A stretch of 52,052 bases of DNA from Levilactobacillus angrenensis (GTDB taxonomy: Bacteria; Bacillota; Bacilli; Lactobacillales; Lactobacillaceae), in the NCBI RefSeq assembly GCF_003946085.1, contig NZ_RHOB01000018.1, positions 1 to 52,052 of the forward strand, given 5' to 3'. Both the position numbers and the translations under genes were made by a program. Under the pieces are notes generated by a model that saw nothing but the letters and a program-made list of their open reading frames with translations, ran no database searches and was not told the origin of the DNA. Of this stretch, positions 48,282 to 52,052 are shown piece by piece; the first letter of the stretch is position 1; each line of letters begins with the position of its first letter.

Positions 48282-50552
48282 ATGCAACCAACATTTGAAA
48301 AAGGGTTTATCGACATCAAGGATGCCACGCAAAACAACCTGCAACACGTTAATTTACGGGTGCCCAAGTACGAAACGACGGTGTTCGTGGGCTTATCGGG
48401 GTCGGGGAAATCGTCGCTGGTCTTTGACACGATTGCGGCGGCCTCACGACGGGAATTGAACGAGACGTTTCCCAGTTTTACGCAACAGTATTTGCCCAAA
48501 TACGGCCAGCCACACGTCGGCGACATTGAACACTTGCCAGTCGCCATCGTGATTGAACAACAGCGCTTGGGCAAAAATGCCCGTTCGACGCTCGCCACCT
48601 ACACGGGAATTTATTCGTTGATGCGCCTGCTATTTTCCCGCATCGGTAAGCCGTTCATCGGGTACTCCGACACGTTTTCGTTTAACCTGCCGCAAGGGAT
48701 GTGCCCGGACTGTCAGGGCCTCGGCTACGTTGACGACATTGATGAATCCAAGCTGATCGACCCGGAGAAGTCGTTGAATCAAGGCGCCATTACGTTTGTC
48801 AGCTTCGGCCCGGACACGTGGCGGTGGCGGCGGTATGCGACCAGCGGGTTATTTGACGACGACAAGCCCATCAAGGACTACACGCCGGAAGAATACGAAA
48901 TGTTGATGCACGCGCCGCAACAAAAGCTGGCTCATCCCGGTGAAGGCTTTCCGCGAACCGCGCTGTATGAAGGCGTGGTGCCCCGGATTCGCCGGTCGGT
49001 GATTGGCAAGAAGGAAGCCGAACATCACCGCGAAGCCATTGCGGAAATCGTGACGCGCAAACCGTGTCCCACTTGTCACGGTACGCGGTTGCGGGCCGCC
49101 GTTTTGACCAATCACATCAATGGCAAGAACATCGCCGAGGTCACAGCTATGGACTTGCGCCACGTGCTGGCATTTTTACGGGGCATCACCGAACCGTTGG
49201 CGACCGACGTGGTGCGGGAACTGACCACCAAGATTCAGTCGTTGGTCGATATCGGCCTGGGCTATTTGACGTTGGACCGCGGCACCAGCTCGCTATCCGG
49301 TGGGGAAGCCCAGCGTATCAAGATTGCCAAATACCTGACCAGCGCGTTGGTCGACATGGTCTACATTTTGGATGAACCCAGCGTCGGTCTGCATCCCCAC
49401 GACATCCAGCTGGTCAAGCAGGCGTTGACGCGGCTGAAGGACAAGGGCAACACGATTCTGGTGGTCGAGCACAATCCGGCGATGATCGACTTTGCCGATT
49501 ACGTGGTCGAGATGGGACCGCTGGCCGGGCAAGGCGGCGGGACGGTCACGTTTACCGGGACCTACCCCGAACTGCTGGCGTCGGATTCATTGACGGGCAA
49601 ATGGCTGCGGCAACCGCACCATTGGGGCGCGGAACGGCAGCCGACCGGCACCTTACCACTGCGCCACGTCACCCAAAACAACTTAAAAGATGTCAACGTT
49701 GACGTGCCCTTAGGCGTCATGACGGTCATTTCCGGGGTCGCCGGTTCCGGGAAGTCCTCGTTGGTCACGGCACTCAAGGGTCAGCTCAAGGACGACTACA
49801 TCGACTTGGCCCAAGCGCCGGTCGGCATCAACATTCGCTCCACGCCGGCCACGTATTTGGGCATCTTGGACGAGATTCGTAAATTGTTCAGCAATGCCAA
49901 CGACCGCGTGGGCACCAGTTTATTCAGCTACAACGGCAAGGGCGCCTGCCCGCGGTGCAAGGGGAAAGGCGTTACCATCACCAACATGGCGTTCATGGAC
50001 CCGGTCGTGCAGACCTGCGAGTTGTGTCACGGTAAACGTTACAGTGACGAAGCCCTGCAGTACACTTATCAGGGTAAAAATATCGCCGAAGTCCTCCAAC
50101 TGTCAGTCAAGGTGGCCAAGGACTTCTTTGCCGACACGCCGAAATTAGCCAGCCAACTGGGTAACTTGGACCGCGTCGGCCTGGGCTATTTGACCTTGGC
50201 CCAACCCCTGACGACGCTGTCGGGTGGCGAACTTCAGCGCTTGAAATTAGCCGTGGAACTGGGCAAGCGTGGGACCGTTTACCTGTTGGACGAACCCACG
50301 GCCGGCTTGCATTTGCAGGATACCGACCGGCTATTGAAATTGTTCAACGACCTGGTGGCCGCCGGCAATTCCCTGATCATCATCGAACACAACCTGGCCG
50401 TCATCGGCCAAGCGGACTGGTTGATCGACATCGGCCCCGACGCCGGCCGTTACGGGGGTCAGATTCAGTATAGTGGCACGCCGCGTGAAGCCGTGAAGGT
50501 GGACCAGTCCCGGACTGGCGTGGCGTTGCGGCAGTGGATTGCGGAGAATTAA
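48282..50552 (+). CDS. UvrA-like excinuclease ATPase paralogue (UvrA2/DrrC type)
   Basis: The 756-residue ABC-type protein has two nucleotide-binding modules. Walker A GLSGSGKSS lies near residue 38 and GVAGSGKSS near 486. Signatures are TSSLSGGEAQR (about 341) and TTLSGGELQR (about 645). Zinc-binding Cys pairs occur at CPDCQGLG, CPTCHGTR, CPRCKGKG and CELCHGKR. Standard UvrA has about 940 residues; this form lacks the bulk of the UvrB-binding insertion, as in class II UvrA proteins tied to drug resistance or self-protection. It starts at ATG 48282 and is monocistronic. Confidence 0.88.
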   Translation: MQPTFEKGFIDIKDATQNNLQHVNLRVPKYETTVFVGLSGSGKSSLVFDTIAAASRRELNETFPSFTQQYLPKYGQPHVGDIEHLPVAIVIEQQRLGKNARSTLATYTGIYSLMRLLFSRIGKPFIGYSDTFSFNLPQGMCPDCQGLGYVDDIDESKLIDPEKSLNQGAITFVSFGPDTWRWRRYATSGLFDDDKPIKDYTPEEYEMLMHAPQQKLAHPGEGFPRTALYEGVVPRIRRSVIGKKEAEHHREAIAEIVTRKPCPTCHGTRLRAAVLTNHINGKNIAEVTAMDLRHVLAFLRGITEPLATDVVRELTTKIQSLVDIGLGYLTLDRGTSSLSGGEAQRIKIAKYLTSALVDMVYILDEPSVGLHPHDIQLVKQALTRLKDKGNTILVVEHNPAMIDFADYVVEMGPLAGQGGGTVTFTGTYPELLASDSLTGKWLRQPHHWGAERQPTGTLPLRHVTQNNLKDVNVDVPLGVMTVISGVAGSGKSSLVTALKGQLKDDYIDLAQAPVGINIRSTPATYLGILDEIRKLFSNANDRVGTSLFSYNGKGACPRCKGKGVTITNMAFMDPVVQTCELCHGKRYSDEALQYTYQGKNIAEVLQLSVKVAKDFFADTPKLASQLGNLDRVGLGYLTLAQPLTTLSGGELQRLKLAVELGKRGTVYLLDEPTAGLHLQDTDRLLKLFNDLVAAGNSLIIIEHNLAVIGQADWLIDIGPDAGRYGGQIQYSGTPREAVKVDQSRTGVALRQWIAEN

Positions 50553-50575
50553 ACTGATAGGTATTGAGAATAAAA

Positions 50576-50627
50576 TATAATGGGTATTACTTAGCCATTT
50601 TGACCAAGTGATACCCATTATTTTCTT
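50576..50627. terminator. Bidirectional terminator
   Basis: ATAATGGGTATTACTT pairs with AAGTGATACCCATTAT, with T-rich flanks on both strands. It separates the converging UvrA paralogue and PucR genes. Confidence 0.8.
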
Positions 50628-50644
50628 AAATCATAGAATGGCTT

Positions 50645-51826
50645 TCATTCTTGAACATCCAGTAAATTTAAAGCAGTTGCAATGTACAGTAAAAATTTAT
50701 CATTCGTTTTTTTATAATCTAACCCTGTTTGTTTTTGGATAGTTTGAAGGCGATAACGAATTGTATTGGGGTGGGTGTACAGCTTATCTGCTGTGTTTAC
50801 TAGGGATTCATTTTCACTAAAGTATGTGAGTAGTGTTTGGCGTAATTCTTTCTTCTGTAGAAGGCCATCAAGTTCTTTTGGATAAAAATCTTTTTCCTGA
50901 TGTTGATGCAGTTCGTTAATTACTTTCCATAAAGAGATTTCATGGTAGTAAGTTAGACTATCTTCGCGATTGAGAATTTGAGACATTTTAAGACTAAATT
51001 GCGCCTCATCATAAGCTTGGTTTAGTTCCTTAGCACTGTGTAAGTCAGAAATGCCGATATGAAAAGCTTTACTCAATGTTGGTATTGAAGACTTTAAAGA
51101 GTGAAAATCTATCTTGTGATGCTTAGCTGTCTTTTTAGAACTAGTCGCTAGAAAGATAACAATCGTTGCTCCTTTGGCTGTTTCCAGTAAGAAGTAAGTT
51201 AAGATACGTTCATGTTGTTCCCAACTAATTAAAGTAGTGCGAAGTTGGCCAAATAATCGGAAGAGTGATTTGAATCTACTGGGAAGTTGGGTAGGATGAG
51301 AGAAACGTAATTGAATAACGCAAGCTGTTTGTTTATAGAGATCAATATCTTTAGTACTTGAAATGAAGTCGAAATCCGTATCCGAGATATGGTGAGACTT
51401 TAGTATGTAATTTAAGTCCAAATCAATCATATGGTCGGTTTGACGGTCATAAAATAAAAGTTCATTAACATCATTCATTACTTGTAGGTAGTTGGTTTCA
51501 ACCGCGATACTGAAAATCGGAAATTTAATAGACTTTGCATGAGTAATAAGGTAACTTGGTGCATGATATTTGCCAGATTTAGGCTTGATGATTAAGCAGC
51601 AGGCATTGAGACGGGATAACCGGTCAATTAAGGCAATTAACTGCTCATGTGACTGAGGTAAGGTCTCGGAGTTAGTTAATAATACTTCCCCACCTCGTAC
51701 CCATTTTTCGACACGAATATCTTCCATAATTGTGATAGCTGATATTGGACGATCAGTATTTTCAATGTTGTATATTGGGAAAATCAAACTTGAATTCTTG
51801 TGTAAAACTTGAGAAAGCATAATCAA
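50645..51826 (-). CDS. PucR/CdaR-family transcriptional regulator
   Basis: The 393-residue protein has an N-terminal PucR domain (LSQVLHKNSSLIFPIYNIEN; MEDIRVEKWVRGGEVLLTNS, 1-120), a GGDEF-like middle region without catalytic motif, and a C-terminal helix-turn-helix (LVNTADKLYTHPNTIRYRLQ). Relatives control purine, GABA or sugar-acid catabolism, usually an adjacent gene. Start: TTG 51826 is 9 nt from AAGGAG; ATG 51835 abuts it, and ATG 51820 is a plausible alternative. The gene is clearly AT-richer than everything to its left. It is divergent from the partial gene at 52022, its likely target. Confidence 0.85.
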   Translation of the reverse strand: MIMLSQVLHKNSSLIFPIYNIENTDRPISAITIMEDIRVEKWVRGGEVLLTNSETLPQSHEQLIALIDRLSRLNACCLIIKPKSGKYHAPSYLITHAKSIKFPIFSIAVETNYLQVMNDVNELLFYDRQTDHMIDLDLNYILKSHHISDTDFDFISSTKDIDLYKQTACVIQLRFSHPTQLPSRFKSLFRLFGQLRTTLISWEQHERILTYFLLETAKGATIVIFLATSSKKTAKHHKIDFHSLKSSIPTLSKAFHIGISDLHSAKELNQAYDEAQFSLKMSQILNREDSLTYYHEISLWKVINELHQHQEKDFYPKELDGLLQKKELRQTLLTYFSENESLVNTADKLYTHPNTIRYRLQTIQKQTGLDYKKTNDKFLLYIATALNLLDVQE

Positions 51827-51961
51827 GAAAATCATCTCCTTGTGTGTAGTTACAATAAAATTGCGAAAATCATTGTAAGAAAGTACTAATTATTGTTGTT
51901 TATGGAGAGCGTAAAATATCTTGTGTAAACGCACAAAAGATTTCTAAATTGTATAGAAATA

Positions 51962-52021
51962 GGGAATGCCTTCCCTTATGATATTTAGTAACCACAGAAA
52001 ACATCACAGGAGGCATTCCCC
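51962..52021 (+). promoter_or_regulatory. Leader hairpin that can hide the ribosome site of the right-edge gene
   Basis: GGGAATGCCT (51962-51971) is the exact reverse complement of AGGCATTCCC (52011-52020). The second arm includes the AGG of the CAGGAGG ribosome site and touches the start codon. Pairing would block translation. Confidence 0.6.
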
Positions 52022-52052
52022 ATGAATGAACTTACCACAGAAATTATCGCTG
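52022..52052 (+). CDS. Start of an unidentified gene cut by the window edge
   Basis: ATG at 52022 lies 7 nt after AGGAGG and the visible frame encodes MNELTTEIIA before the edge. Ten residues are too few to name a family. It is divergent from the PucR-type regulator, which is its probable regulator, so a catabolic enzyme or transporter would fit (inference). Confidence 0.6.
   Translation, partial: MNELTTEIIA

Overview
The window looks like a chromosome segment from a heterofermentative, fairly GC-rich member of the Lactobacillaceae, most likely Levilactobacillus or a close relative. The basis is Gram-positive ribosome binding sites, intrinsic terminators, cre and cop-box motifs, lactobacillus-type surface domains (MucBP, DUF5776), an oleate hydratase, an OatA-type O-acetyltransferase and a GPH sugar transporter. 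The genus is an inference. No rRNA, tRNA or CRISPR array was found.

Layout. Positions 1-3290: the tail of an IS30-type transposase, a sugar O-acetyltransferase, a FusB-type EF-G-binding protein behind a complete translational attenuator, and an EamA transporter with a small coupled upstream ORF. Positions 3447-6097: copper operon copY-copB with a cop box. Positions 6454-10126: an Old Yellow Enzyme, a LysR regulator and a D,D-carboxypeptidase. Positions 10206-13490: an FtsX-type ABC exporter. Positions 14058-23180: a carbonyl/electrophile stress island with three aldo-keto reductases, an NmrA-like reductase, an amidohydrolase, two DUF2255 proteins, a LysR regulator and an AdhR/NmlR-like MerR regulator. 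Two promoters there share the same 19-bp-spacer operator. Positions 23331-28562: a large membrane protein, a 30-residue membrane peptide gene missed by long-ORF calling, a polysaccharide deacetylase, a catalytically dead-looking tyrosine recombinase and adenosine deaminase. Positions 29184-39930: cell surface and accessory DNA, with OatA, debris of a peptide-exporter ABC gene and an IS30 element, a lysine-rich secreted repeat protein, oleate hydratase, a BspA/MucBP/DUF5776 surface protein, and a low-GC secreted peptide plus membrane protein pair between 117-bp direct repeats. Positions 39973-52052: signal peptidase I, cytidine deaminase, PadR with a DUF4097 protein, a LexA-boxed YolD-like gene, MarR, a lipoprotein, a GPH transporter, a YagU-like protein, a UvrA paralogue, and a PucR regulator divergent from a gene that runs off the end.

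The most unusual feature is a dispersed intergenic element, which I treat as previously undescribed because I cannot name it. It is about 450-475 bp, built of two structured modules. Copies at 21573-22047 and 47041-47494 carry both modules. Position 13615-13842 carries only the second module. Position 3312-3428 is a deletion derivative that keeps both outer ends, and smaller tip fragments lie elsewhere. Paired arms differ between copies by compensatory base changes, as expected for a conserved fold. Other regulatory finds are the fusB-type attenuator, the MerR operators, a LexA box, a terminator-like hairpin in the oatA leader and a Shine-Dalgarno-sequestering hairpin at the right edge.
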